Assembly: GCA_916610825.1 (NCBI GenBank)
Contig: OU744449.1
Location: 3,794,001 to 3,858,000, forward strand
Direction: 5' to 3'
Origin: Haliclystus octoradiatus
Lineage: Eukaryota > Cnidaria > Staurozoa > Stauromedusae > Haliclystidae
Length of the DNA stretch: 64,000 nt
In this document: one piece after another, positions 1-13,391 of the stretch
How the letters are laid out: each line of letters starts with the position of its first letter
How positions within the stretch are numbered: the first letter of the stretch is position 1
The notes under the pieces: model-generated
The model's input: only the letters and a program-made list of their open reading frames with translations
Databases searched by the model: none
What the model was told of the DNA's origin: nothing
Made by a program: the position numbers and the translations under genes

Positions 1-189
1 GTTGAATATCGGGTGTTCAGACTAGGCGTAACAAGAATAATCCTGCATGTAAGAATTCAATGAGTGACCTTTATAGCTTTAGAATAAAACCCCATGTGTC
101 TATTATAGTGAAATGGCAGTTAAACAATTGCTAAAACACACCCAAGTTATTTTAAGAGAACGGGATGGTGTTAAATTTTGGAAATTTAC

Positions 190-935
190 CTTCAGTTGGC
201 TGTTGTGTAGAGGCCGATCTACTAGTAGTCGATTCATAACTGACCGTTGTATTAGTGGATGATGATGTATTATTGGTCGATGTGGTTGTGATGATCGTGG
301 ATATCGTTAATGTGGAAGACGCAGGACGAACTACGAATAATAAGATGTTGACAATAGTTAAATTTTTGCATTTCGATGTCACCTATAAGAGCGGCGAGTT
401 TCAAAATTAAACAAAACAGACGAGTTGATTGCAGGACCTCTGGATATACAACATTGCGTAACTGGCAAAGATGATGTTCAAGTGCTCTTAGAATGTCTCC
501 TAGAATTTCTATACAGCCTGGACGCTCAGACATTGTGAAATGGCAACTCAGGGCTTGCAGGAGTTTTTATTTTAAATCCGTGCTTTCGATGTTTGCATGA
601 GCTCCTCTCATAACTCTGGGGATGCATTTCATGTAAAATGAGTGTAACCGGTAAATTGATGAAAGATTGACAGCAGGCAGATTGACAGATTATTATCGTC
701 AACAGCTAGTTTTCAAAATGTTCCAAAGTAGTACATCTTGTGAGTTAAATAAATTGCAAACAGGTTGGATAAACGTGTAAAAGAACAAATCCCTATCGGA
801 TTTTAACTCTACATCACATAATTGTAACAAAGTGCTCATTCCATCGATGAGTGAAAAAGATAGTCCAACGATTTGTTGCTGTTTGGAAATATCAATCTGA
901 GTTTCTCGGTTATAGTATAACAAATGAAATAGCAA
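190..935 (-). CDS. possible exons of an unidentified minus-strand gene
   Basis: Three minus-strand stretches read like protein rather than noise. 935-699 is open and Leu-rich (contains IVGLSFSLIDGMSTLLQL) and ends in a stop. 534-383 is open and helical (contains PGCIEILGDILRALEHHL), ending at a possible donor (ATAG|GTGACA). 330-190 is a Ser/Thr-rich stretch bounded by CGTAG and GAAG|GTAAAT, 141 nt long, phase 1 on both sides; joined to 534-383 it would leave a 52-nt intron. The helical parts resemble ARM/HEAT-type repeats in composition only. I do not recognise the family, could not link 935-699 to the next piece, and an old pseudogene is equally possible. Confidence 0.3.
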
Positions 936-1368
936 TTAATTGTGTTGTGACAAATCTGTTTTTATACTCAATCCATGTTGTGGAAGAATGCATGTATGTA
1001 TATGTATGTATTTGAGCCGTAACCTGTTGAATATTTTCATTAGTTAACATTCTCAACTGATTGAGTAACTTGGTCGAATTTTGTTTTTGAAATCAAAAAC
1101 TAGCAAAGCATGATGGTTAACTCCGCCTAGATACATTATACATTGGTATATATACTGTAAATACAGCTTTAGTATTAGATTTTGAAACTAGACAATGAAC
1201 TTTTATCTTGTAACTACTGTATTTGGGCACTGGGTTCCATTGCGTTATTCCCCGGCATACACAGATGGCTCTCTTGAACTTGGCCAACAACGAGGTTCCT
1301 CTTGACGCAAATCTGATGGTAGGGTTTGGAAGGAAAAGCATTAATCCATGTAGAAGATGATAACCAAT

Positions 1369-1807
1369 GTCCGACAAAAGTAGGAACCCTGGAATCCTAG
1401 ATTCCGAGAGGTTAGAGAAAATTCAGAAGAAAATTAATATTTTTATGAATATGATCAAACTGAGAAAAACTTTTTGGGTATGAGATTTCAAATTTTAGAA
1501 CTTTTTGGTATCCCATTTTTGATTTTTTCAACAATTTTTGGAAAATATTTGTATCCTTTTTGTGTATTTACTTAAAATCAATCAACCTGCTGGAACTTTT
1601 TGGTAGCAATTTTAAGTTATTGGAAGATTTGGTAAAGTCAACAAAATTGTTGTAACTTTTTGGGTACTTCACCTTTTTCCAAAGTGGCACACCTCCATCC
1701 CTGAAGAGCGGGAGTTACACCCCCGCCCGGGAACATACTTAACAAAAATTCAGAGGAAAATGTTGAAATGCATCTAGGATTCCAGAAAGATGAACCTTTT
1801 GTTGGAC
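1369..1807. mobile_element. MITE, GTCCGACAAAAG family, long copy
   Basis: Inverted ends: GTCCGACAAAAG at 1369 and CTTTTGTTGGAC ending at 1807; both ends continue into a mirrored CTGGAATCCTAGAT-like segment. Two shorter relatives lie at 59032-59186 and 62968-63113. This copy carries an extra, T-rich interior at about 1440-1690 that the others lack. Confidence 0.65.
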
Positions 1808-1933
1808 CCTGATGATAATAAGCTTGTATTCTCAGAACGTCGTTTCTTCCAATGTGACAGCAAAAATAATCCAAAGGCTGTTGGTTGTTATAAACTCTTT
1901 AAATCATACTCGGCTCCATTATATGGCATATTT

Positions 1934-1981
1934 CACGTCCTAAGTGGATATTATATTTACTCAATATCCACTTAGGACGTG
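1934..1981. repeat. perfect 19-bp hairpin
   Basis: CACGTCCTAAGTGGATATT (1934-1952) is followed after a 10-nt spacer by its exact reverse complement (1963-1981). No coding context; it could be the remains of a short foldback element. Confidence 0.8.
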
Positions 1982-4900
1982 ATCTTTTCTATAACATAGG
2001 CACTTACTAAATTGAATTGATGTATACATATAATCTGAGTTTTTTTATCAGCAGATGTAACAATTTACAGTCTAGGCACCCTTTTCCTTTCTGTTACCTA
2101 TTACACATCTCCTTGCATCTATAAATAGCATGATGTTCAGATATCAGAATATATAAACTTGAATACACCATTCTATAACCGAGGATGAGACAATGAGAAT
2201 AGAACGACTTTTATACAGAATTTTAAATGATGTATAGTGTTTCCATAGAGCTTCTATAACATGGATTTTCTAGGACAAAAAATGCATTCCCTCCTTTAAA
2301 TAATTTTTTATGCATTTACTTTACATCACTTATAAGAAGTATCCATGTCATCATGGATTATTAAATCCTATGTAACACATGAATGAAACTATTAGCGAGA
2401 TAGATATATATATATATATAGCGATAGAAAGGGGTGTGGCTAATATTTATTATAATTATCTTATATAAGTCTATACATCCACCATTATTACCGATTTCAA
2501 AATCATTCAAACATCTTTATTTTCCCGCCTTTTATTTACATTCGATAATCAATATCTTTTATAAACTATAAGCACAATGATAAAAACAACATATTCGTGT
2601 ATTAATGCCAATAAATTTGGCAGACAACGTTCGTATGCTTTCTATAGATTAGTATATAGATTATCTATTATTTTGATTGCGGTTTATTGGATGTTGAGTA
2701 GTGTTGACCTCGACTCCTGCAGATAGTTTAAATCATTTAAACACCTCGTATTGTATCTACGTTATGCTTAATGAATTTGATCAATATCTCTACAACAATA
2801 ATTGCTTAACAAATTTCGTGACAAAAATAAATCATATTTTACATATATCTGAATATATAGCAGATCAACTTTTCATAGTATTTTAAGATGATATTTAATT
2901 AGATAAATCAAATAGTGTCATTATAAATACCTGAAACCTTAATATAGTATATATAGAAGTGTGTTATGCATATTAAGGACTAGTACTTACTGCGGTGTGC
3001 ATAAAATAAAAATAAAGTAGATTACAATCGATCCTAATAATTTACTTATCTTATTTAAATCAACAGAAATTACTTTTGATTTATTTGATAACAACTTCTT
3101 CAAATGTCATTCGATTCGGAATAGTGAATAGAGGTTTGATAGTATGTCAATTTTGAAAAAATTCCTTGGGATAGTATGTAGTATAAGAGTAATACTTTGA
3201 ACGATAATTAAGTCTTACGGCGTCGTAACAACGTCAACACTTCACGCTGGACATGATACTTTCTTATTTGCACGTCAAATTATTAATCCAGCATATATTT
3301 AAACTTCCCTTGAAAAAAACATCATCTGAACGCCTTTAAAAAATTCCAGACGTCTACGATCCACGCGACCTGTTTTGTTGAGTATCAATCAAGGACACAT
3401 GCCAAACGGAAAGAATCCTAAAAGGAATATTTGCTAATTGGGTAAACAACGCAATTAATGAACCATCAATGGTCTCTTGCAGTATTATAAGTTTAAGTAC
3501 TTACTAGTTATCGGTCTTGGTAATGCTTGACAAATGGTAATTAACCATAACATAAATGTAATGCAACCCAACATCTCTTCATATAGGTTGTAGATCAATT
3601 TCTTATGATAAAATATTCTATTTGTTGGCACGTGCTTCGTTATGTTTTAAGACTCAGCACTCAGCTTCGAGCCATTTTCGCGGGCACTGGTCCGTAGTAA
3701 AGTTTGCTAAACGTCATGGCCGTTGAGGTCTTAAAATGTATTGAAAAAGGCATTGTTGGTATACTACAACATCATCAAAGAAATGCGACTTGAGTCGCCA
3801 CGTAGATGTATTGTAAAATGATAAAAGTATTTCAGCATTCTAGTTTGGGATCATTTTTACCTATCGTCAATGGATATTATCTTAATTTTTCAGAATTTTG
3901 AGCACTAAAATTATAATAAGAAAATCTCTCGACTATTGCAAAGAATTCAAAATATGACAATATGTTGTATCATCAAGCAACGATGCATTAAGCCATATAC
4001 AATGTTATGCTAAAAACCACAATTATAAGACAGTTAATTGTTGTATTATACGGTGTATATAGCATAACAAAACATGTACAGCCTCTTAATGGGGATATGA
4101 TCGATTCTTACAGTTCCAATACATGAATGAATGTTGGGTGGTTTTTTTAAGAGAATAAAAATTGTAGTATATATAGACCCACTCGCTATCAGATGTATAG
4201 CTATTTTAAATGTTTGTGTGAAAATCAAAAGATTTATTAGACAAAGGTATGGAATTAATTCAGACGTCAAATTTAAGTATATAGCAATGTCTTGTATTCA
4301 ACGATGTAGTATTTAACTTAAAAAAGACATATTTTCTAAAATATAAAGAATCATGGAGACGATAATCAAAACATATTTATTCTATTGTTAATACAGTCAT
4401 GGCTTAATGGTTATATTCAATCGGATCTTTTGGTGTTTTAAAATCACTTCAATAGGAATGATTGACTACTTGTTCAACGGCATAACCGATGCTTATCAAT
4501 CAATTACACTAGCACGATTATAATTTAATGAAGAAATACTCTGTCTCAGCCTGATATGTTATCATAACACGAACACGTACGTTAATTGCTATGCGGTATG
4601 CAAAATATTTACGCAACTGGATATCCGTGTACTGCACATAAATAATCTCTTCTTAATAAATTGGATTAAAGTGCCATCTAATCTCGATGGAATCGGATTG
4701 TACCTTTGCCATATCGATTAAGATAATAAATAACAGATGACTTTGTGTTGTATACAATATCACCAATAGGGTAGGTAACATCGTATATTTGTTGCTTCTC
4801 AAGAATTAAATGATTGGATTAAATGACTTTGAAGTAATAGTTTATGAACATCAACCTCAAGTATTACGTTCAAGCGCCCTTCAGCTATGGAAGTAATCGT

Positions 4901-7846
4901 GAATATACCCACGAGCAGTGCAGAATCAAGAATGCATGCATTGGTATATTGAAACAATTTAACTGCTGCCATAAATTCAAATCTTTGTTGTAAACATGTC
5001 ATATAAAATCTTAAAAAGCTATAATTTGGTGAAATTATAGCAATAGATAATAGATTAAAATGATTATATATCGTATAAGAATTTCTTTTGAAATATGACG
5101 TCAAATAAGCCACCCAGTTTTGATTCATGCTTATAAAGAACTACATTATATCAAGACTTTAATGGGTGATCAAGTACTAGGCACACTAGAGGTAAAGCCA
5201 TTATTATTTCAAAAGATCTAATGAGGTCTATAATCTATATTTGTCTGAAAGTCTATAGCCTTGACCTCTCTTTCAAATAATGTGAGTTACGGCAGAAAAA
5301 TGATGGTATATGAATGGTAATGATGGTGAATATTGATCAGACTTATGACGGATCAATACAAAGGTGTGGCAAGATGATAAATGTTTACCTGGAAAAAGTA
5401 TATATGCAGACATGCATCCAAGTAGATAGCAATCATTTTCAAGTTGACCGCGCCTATTGTGTGTACAAAACGCTTGAATCGAAGAAGAATGCTTTAATAC
5501 TTATAGCTCTTAATAAAAAATGACTTGAATTAATCGGGGAAAATATTTTGCAGGATGCTTTGATATAGAGATCTTTCAAAAACGTGCTAATTAGAAATAT
5601 ACTAGTAAAACTTTCATCAGATAAGACAAGCTTCAGCGTTTTAAACAAAAAAGTCATGGTGTTTCAAACCCGTTTCAAAGAATCAGATAGGTGTCACGCC
5701 CCAGCTATAATTTGATGAAACTTATAGGATAACGTTTTTGTTTCTTCTCCAATCAAGAAGCACACGCTAGAATCTAAGCAAATATGTCAAGAAACAATAA
5801 TGAGCAGAAATAATTAAGATTCATGCAAAGAAATTTTACAGCCGATCTTTTGAGATGACCCATATTATTTGAAAGTAAATGGCTTAGCGCTAGTACTGGT
5901 GTACAATTATTAATATGTTTTCCCTCCAGATTGACTTAAAATAGTATATCGAACAATTTTGCATCCTTTTCAGACAAAAAATGTCAAAATAGCACTAAAG
6001 TATTTGAAGTCTATGATTATATGCTACTATGTGATAGATCGATGAAAAACTTGAGAATATGTCAATCAGGATAGCTGCTACCTTTCGCAGCAGGACCCTC
6101 CAAGTATGATAATTACTTAAACTGACCACACATATTGGATATGATGGCTTGCGTCACTACCTTGATGATTGATAACTCATATAATCTTCACCTTGAATTC
6201 AACAGCCTATGCCAGCAAAAAGATAGATGCCACAGGAAGAAATATTAAAGAATTAAAGATGTTATAGGTGTGATGTACGTAGCACACAAAGTGAACCTTC
6301 AGGGGATTTGAACCACAGTTGCTCTTCCTTCTGAGCTAATATTTCTCTAAAATGAGCAAATGAAGATCTTTGGGCCCGAAAACGATATAGAATTCAATCC
6401 TGATAGATAAACATCGGAATTGTACATCAGGAGTAGTACTATCAAGTTTCCGAATGACACGGACCTGATCCTAGTTGCGGTGTACCCTCCTTGATATTTT
6501 TCTTTGGTGATTTGACTCATATTATTAGACTGAACAATTGTACATTGTTTTCAGAACAAATATATATTCAAGATGAAAATACGTTACAGAGTTACAATGC
6601 AGCAGAGAAATAGGGTCAATCTAATACCTCGCTTTCATGCCTTGGTATCATTAACTCGTTGCTGATCTTGATATTATATATAGATGTGAGTTTTATAGTA
6701 TGCAAGCTATCGTGCAACAACGTGACTTTGCCAATTAAATTAAAAATTAATAAAATTAATAAAAACTCATAGAGATTACTAACCGGTACAAAAAAGTTCC
6801 TACTATTATTTTCATTATACCTCTTGTTATTATACCTAATATCTCTTTAAAGATAATTTTAAAATCTTGCTTGATGATTTTTATTCTTAGATGATCCGTT
6901 GTCATTGACAAACGACGCAATGGCGAGAAACGCATGGAGAATTTTAGTAAAAACGTGAAGAAATAAGAAGCAAATTCTGATAGATGTAATGAAAAAGCAA
7001 CTGTAAGAACTTTTCACTATAGTTTTATAGTCGAGTTTGGATGATGCACATAAAATATAATGTTGATTAAGCATCTGCAGAGACCAGAGCAAGAAATAAG
7101 CATTTCTCGATAAATTCAAATTTGAAAGATGGGTTTGTGTTGATTATGACGCTCTTGCATAAATATTCAGATTACGAATGGTGGATTTTGCATTAAAATA
7201 TCATCTAATTGTTGTGACTTGTGAGTCATTATGATTTCTTTGGTATATTGCTTCTATTGGTTGGATTATGACATAACAAATACGATCAATCAATCTCAAT
7301 TCCATGCAAACAAAGCTTCTTGCTTTGATCCGATTTGTTATCATTTGTTTTGTATTTTTATACAATTAAGGCGTAGAATTTCTATCTCCAGGCATCTATA
7401 TAGCTAGGTAAATAGAATAGACCAAATAATTTAAGCTGACACATGAGTTATAATAATCAGTTATAACGTGCAAGGGCGTAGCTGCAGGCATATACAAATC
7501 ATAGACTTTATAAGTATAGAGGAGGGAATAAATAAGCATCATTTAAATTACATCATAGTTTATTTCGTAAGATTGACCTCATTTTGTAGTCTTCCTTTAT
7601 TTATAATCCCAATAGACTCACAATGGGTGGTCAATTGAGAATCACACAGATGGACTGTTTAGTACGGGTGCCTTAATTTCTATCTACCAACCAAGATAAC
7701 CTCCTATAGACAAAACATTTCACGGCAAATTATCATATTAAAAATAAAAAAGCTTTGATACAATATTATCGATAATTATAAAGGTATCATTCCAATCTGT
7801 AGTTTGACTTGTTTCAAAAAGGGATGCTATCTGGCTACATTGGAAA
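1982..7846. other. intergenic, no gene seen
   Basis: AT-rich sequence with scattered short open frames of no recognisable content. The only structured piece I see is a short minus-strand SINE head near 6290-6345 (mirror of a B-box-like GTGGTTCAAATCCC and an A-box-like TAGCTCAGA). No promoter or RNA gene is supportable. Confidence 0.5.
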
Positions 7847-10800
7847 ATGAGGACGATTTCAACCTTGTTCGTATTTGCTGTTGTTTTCTTGTTTGTCGTT
7901 TTCGTAACAGAGGCATCGCGTAAGTATATACTAAATATGATCAAAAGATATTCTCTATTCCTTTATTCAATATCACAATCACTACAAGTAAAGCGCCTAT
8001 AAAATATTTGTATAAGAGTATTGGCTTATACACTTCTGTATAGATAAATGTCACGTTGCTGATTTTATTATATATTATTTGGTTTAATATACGCATGATC
8101 ACACCCTACTATATAACATCATGCAGTCTCCAATAGTTTATTGGATAGGTGGTTATGAAAGTACGTCCCGATACATGATTGGACCTGATTGGAGATGAGG
8201 TTAACATTAACCAAATGGTCTGTACCGTAATCAAAATTCTATATATACATAGAGATTCGTCTACATTTTAATTAAATTGACCACTTGCAGATGATTCTGG
8301 GCCCTCTTAATAGTCTAACTTAGTATATCGTAGGGGAGATTATCAGAGATTTCTTTTTGATAGTATACCAGCATAACCACTCCTATATAAAGAGAGAGCA
8401 AACAGTTTGAAATTTGTAACATTTTTATCGTCCCTGGTTTGCTGTAGATTGAATGTGCTCTAGTTTCTGTTTTTTCGCCCTGTCTCAAATATATCATGAT
8501 TCGCCTGATCATTATTAGTCCTGTTAATTAGAAGCTCAGCAGAATACTTTGGCTGTTGTTCTTAGAGTACTGTTGCACTTGCATTGACATGAATGCTTTG
8601 CCATAACCGAAAACGTTGACTTCCAATTTGCTATATGTTTCGTTATTATTGTACTTTTATCATTACTCGACATGAATAAATGATTTAAGGGTATCGTATT
8701 GCCCGTTAATACATTTAGAGTTTATTTTCCAAGGAATAATTCATATCTTTTCAAATCCTCCAGACTCAAAGAAAAAGTCATCTGATAAGAACCATGACAA
8801 AAGCAAAACGGCACAGAAGAAAAGTGGAACAGAAGATGACAAATTAACATCTAATCAGAAACTTCTTCAAACAATGTTAAGTCAAATGCCATTTGTACCA
8901 ATGATTCCGGTTGCATTTTTACTTGGGGATGACAAAACCAAAACATTGATTGATAAAAATATGTTTACTAGTACGTTGTCTGAAATGAAGAAACTAACAG
9001 AGAAACACCATACTACATTTAAACCTGAAGAAAAGACAAAAGAACCAGAAAAGAATAGCAAATCAAAATCCAAAAAGAATACTAAGAAATATGCCGTTCA
9101 AAAATCTGGAAGAGATGACATTCCCGATGATCTATCATCAAAATTAGGTAGGTTATCATGTCTGAAAGCTGCTGGAGTACACTCGATATGCGACATGGCA
9201 TCCGAGCAATTTTAAAATTATATGTATAAGGATAAATGCTGTTCCATATGTTATTCGCACGTCTTTCAGTAACGCTTTGGTTGGCGGAAGCAGTAACCAT
9301 TGTTTCGAATAGGTGATGAGGGACAGTTTGTCTTTAGAAATTCAAGCTCTGTTATGTTTATGAGTATTGAGGCAGCATTAGCTCATTAAGCTGCATGTGA
9401 GTAGCACAAATTAAATAATCATTACCCGTTTCCGATGCCTCCGTTGCTATAATCAATGTTCACAGGTTAGCTGTAAATTCAGAAACATGAGCAATTAGGA
9501 CATATATTAGCGGTGTTCTCTTTAATTAATAACCAAAGCATCGATCAATATCAGGCATGTTTTCGATTGAAAAAATGAAATTCAGGCATGAAAGGAAAGA
9601 AATGTAGCAAAGTCCAATTTTCAAGTCATATCTGTGAAGTGACTCCAGTCGTTTCTTGGGTAGCTCGAACCACGCAATGCTGGAAATTTTCATTTATTAA
9701 TCCTGATTTGGCATTACTCTGATATTACTATACTTTCTTACAGATCATGACCAAACAATTGAAGCAGATGTCAAAGATGATGATTCTAATATTGATGATG
9801 ATGATAACAGTGAACAAATGGAACGAACAGATGATATTTCAGATCAAGAACAATCTGATACGTCACCCACAGATGAACCACCAATCAAAACACTCAATGA
9901 TAGAATCAATAAAGTTAAAAGTGAGACACCATATTCAAGCAGTGGTTCTCTTGGTAACGTATGCAAAAACCCATGTCCAATGTATTGTGCACCAATGTGT
10001 AATTCATACTGTTGCGCAAGCGCTATTTATCGTGCATACTTTGGTCCGTCGATGGCAGCTTCTAATCAAAATACAGTTTCACAGCTGCCAGCAACAATCA
10101 AACAAACATACAAGTCAGATATTAACTCACCACCTCAACTTGGTGCAGTTAGAGGGATGCAAACCTCTCCACTTAATCCATACCAGCAAAGAAGTACTGC
10201 ACCATTACCTTTCCAATCACCGTATTTGAGTCGTGCCTCATATTCTCCCTTCTATGCAACTTCTCCAACTTTAGCTCAAAATGCCCAAGCGCAAGTTAAA
10301 GCCATCATTGCACCAGCATCTCCTGTGTCCCAGATACCACCTTCATCTGCATCCAATGACGCAGCGTACTTGTTGCAAAACAGACGACGTTTACGAGCTA
10401 ACATTAGACCTGTGGGAAGTACAACAGCTCCAGGATATCCAGGTTTAGTCGAGATGTACACAGGAGCGCAGCAAAAACCACTATATTGTCCATCTTCGTG
10501 CATGAAACAATGCACGCAGTATTGTCAACCACAATGTTGTGGTTTAATGAAGAGAAACCAAATCATCGGAAAAGGAAAGCTAATGCATTTGAGAGATCTC
10601 CTAATGAAATTAAGGAGCACACTTAGCAAGAAGAGGAATGTCTTGCAAAACATTTCAGATGCAGCAACCCAGGGTAACACAAGAAGTGCACTCTTGAAAT
10701 TGAAAGATGAAACTAGCAAAGCGAAAGATGCATTAACCAAACAGACAGAATTGAAAGATGCAGTGCCGTCAATCATTGCAAGTTTAGAAAAAAATTCACC

Positions 10801-10849
10801 TATGAAATCTTCAGCTGACAGTAAAGTGATTGGTCAAGAGAATCATTAA
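7847..10849 (+). CDS. gene A: secreted protein with two minicollagen-type CRDs
   Basis: Coding exons 7847-7919, 8764-9147, 9744-10849 (73+384+1106 nt) give 520 residues; both introns are phase 1 with GT-AG ends. Exon 1 is a 24-residue signal peptide (hydrophobic run, ending TEAS). Exon 2 is Lys/Ser-rich with a motif SEMKKLTEK also seen in gene B. Exon 3 starts acidic (Asp-rich, residues about 155-185), then carries CRD1 at 226-243 (CKNPCPMYCAPMCNSYCC), a Pro/Ser/Gln/Tyr linker, CRD2 at 401-418 (CPSSCMKQCTQYCQPQCC), and a Lys-rich helical tail to residue 520. Both CRDs have exact C-x3-C-x3-C-x3-C-x3-CC spacing, known from cnidarian minicollagens and NOWA, where CRDs make inter-chain disulfides. 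No Gly-X-Y repeat. Function as an extracellular or capsule structural protein is inferred. First of three tandem paralogues. Confidence 0.85.
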
Positions 10850-11038
10850 AATGTTATAATTCTATAATTAAATCTATCAAATAGATTTCAAACTCTTCCA
10901 TGAAGCCAAACGGGACGTATAGCTAACTAAATGGACATACACAGACAATGCGAAGAAGATAATTAATTATTATTATTATTCATGCATAATTGAAGGATTT
11001 GGAAGTCTAGTTTAAATTTATTATTTATCATATTGAAC

Positions 11039-11044
11039 AATAAA
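11039..11044 (+). terminator. candidate poly(A) signal of gene A
   Basis: AATAAA about 190 bp after the gene A stop codon, in AT-rich sequence. Placement is plausible, but AATAAA is common in such DNA. Confidence 0.4.
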
Positions 11045-11284
11045 TTTACAAAAAGGAAAGCAAAAATTATAATAATAAGGAGTAAAAACTTGATAATAAA
11101 AAATGTGCAAACTAGAAAAACAAACTAATAGACTAAGTTTTGAGCAACGTTTTGACTTCAGGCAATTAGGAATTCCAACGGAAAAATAAAGCCTTCACTT
11201 ATCGATATGATAGCTGTGATAGAATGCGTGTAATTGAAGGTGCATAAGAACATCTTTATAGGGGGACATAAACGCCTTTACAAT

Positions 11285-11400
11285 AGCATATATGCATCGA
11301 CGACTCGAACCCCAGCCTCCCACACAAAAGGTGGACACTCGACATTCTTCAACTATAGCTATAAACACTGAGCTATTGATATTGCAGAGGTGTGCGGGTC
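11285..11400 (-). mobile_element. tRNA-derived SINE head, family 2
   Basis: On the minus strand this reads TAGCTCAGTG ... GTGTGGGAGGC ... GGGGTTCGAGTC, i.e. A-box and B-box-like blocks of a tRNA. The GTGGGAGGC-GTTCGA block recurs at 31075-31150 on the minus strand. The stems do not close as a functional tRNA. Confidence 0.45.
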
Positions 11401-12229
11401 AGAATTTTTTGACTCCATATCCTGCCGAAAAAAGTCCTTATAGAAGCGTTTGACTCCGAGCCCGGTTCAGAAAATGTAAGAAAAGTAGACTCCAACTCCG
11501 AATCCAGATTATTTCAAATAATTTCTGTACAAAAACCGAGAATGGATTAATTTATCAACGGCCATAAGTAAGGAAACATAGGAAGGCACAAAATAAATTA
11601 ACATAATCTGAAATACGTAATGTTAATCTTAAATCCAACCTCAGTATGTAGAAATATGTAGACAATTTTCAATTTTGAAATGATTATTAAGAAATTATCA
11701 GAATTGCATCTTAGATTCAAACTCCGACTCCTGCTCCTGGGCCCCCTCCTGACTGTCAAAAAGTTCACTCCAGTCTGGCTCCTGTTGGAATGTGGATAAT
11801 TCTTCGGGAGTCTTAGTTTGACTGCGGCTCATATATGAATTTGGCATCTGCTGCAAGGTAAAACAATCCATGATTTCGTTCTGCAAGAAAATGAGGCATC
11901 GTCATACTCCCTGTCACCATCTTGATTGAAATTTGTGTCTTGGTTTATATGTATGTAATTTTTTGTAAAAAATTAAGATTTGCGTCTGATAATTGCTAAA
12001 CACGACATGATACCGATGTAACGATATTGTAAAATCTGTGTTTAAGATCAATATGTTATAGAACAGTTAATTCATGTCCATTCTGATCGCCATAATGTTT
12101 GATATACTTTGATTAGTGATGTCAATGGGATCATCCTTTTTTGTATTTATTATAAACTATAAAAGAGTATATAAATCAGGTAGCTTCCACACTTTGAGTA
12201 TACGGGGATGCTCAAATATTAATTGCAAC

Positions 12230-12460
12230 CTATTTCAAAATTAAAAAGACAACAATTAGGGTATTCTTTATACCATGAACATTTTTGAGGTATGAATTTT
12301 TGATTTTGGCCAATTTGTCAACTTTTTCTAAATATTGTTTTTGAAATTTTTCTCTCCTAATTTCCTCAAGGTAGTATGTTCTTTGTAAACAAATATTGAA
12401 TTAGGCACTATTCTGCCAAAATTCTATTTGCACAACCCTGTCAAGCGCAATGGTTACCGT
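12230..12460 (+). repeat. single diverged copy of the 43-kb repeat family
   Basis: Contains GGGTATTCTTTATACCATGAA and TTTTTGAGGTATGAATTTTT, matching in order the unit repeated four times at 43261-43970 (GGGTATTCTTTGTCATAAAC, TTTTTTGAGGTAAACTTTTT). It is followed by a similar flank (CTATTTG ... GCGCAATGG versus CTATTTGAG ... GCGCAGTGG). Confidence 0.6.
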
Positions 12461-12484
12461 ATACTGTCCAAAACGCGATAGTAG

Positions 12485-12625
12485 TACAGTTATCCGAATT
12501 TGCAGTTATCCGAAACTGTTCACCAAGGACTTGACCAAAAAATTATTGAACGGATTTCGAAGCTAGGTTGCAGATAAGCGGGAATTTCACTTATCCGAGT
12601 TGCACATAAGCGGGTTACAATGTAG
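12485..12625. mobile_element. pogo-like MITE, degenerate
   Basis: Begins TACAGTTATCCGAATT and ends in GCGGGTTACAATGTA, with TTATCCGA/TAAGCGGG blocks mirrored between the halves. A piece of a relative, with AAGCGGGTTGCACTGTA, is at about 50730-50780. Confidence 0.45.
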
Positions 12626-13391
12626 TGCAATTTTTGAAATCCTTAAATACAATTAACAAACATAAAAACATACGATTAAAGGATTAATTGAATATCAGCT
12701 TAGTCTCTTTGGTTGAATTCCAAAAAATTTAAATTATATAATCAGAATTGCAAGTTTTGGCTTAAGCAAGCTATTGTTGTCACCAACGCTTCTTGTTCTC
12801 TGATTCGTAAAAGGGAAAATTTGTGGTAAAATTTTGAAAACGGTAAATTGCTATCTACATATTATCAGCAGTAGATAAATTTCGATTGAGATAATAGATT
12901 GTTTTTAAGCTGAACCATAATTTTCCGCTACAGCTTAACGCATCACTTGTAGTTTGTATAACCATGACTATAAACACTTGAAAATTACAATATCCTTGAA
13001 AAAGAACCAGTAAAGCTCTTTCGAGACATAATTTATATAATTTGATATAAAAAATAAATATTTATAACTGAACAAAAATTGGAATCGCAATGATTTATTT
13101 ATCTTTGTTTTCATTTTCAAAGAGAATGTAGAGAAGGTTCACTAGAAATAAAAGTTCGTTTGATTTTTGCAATGTTTGCAAATGACGACATGATTTGACG
13201 TCATGACAACGACCTGCTTGTGCCTAAGCCAATGTTCACTGGACCCTAAATTGAAGAAATGATATTGATTTTTGATTTTTAGATGAATAAAATTTGAACA
13301 ATGGTATGGGATTTAATTATTAAAAAGTGGATAGTTTAATCCACTATTTTGAATTGGATTTGATAATATTTACTGACTAACACATGTAATA

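Noticed and set aside
9747..10229. 160-codon open frame overlapping gene A exon 3
   Set aside because: It is a frame-shifted shadow; the frame with CRDs is longer and joins the signal peptide exons in phase.
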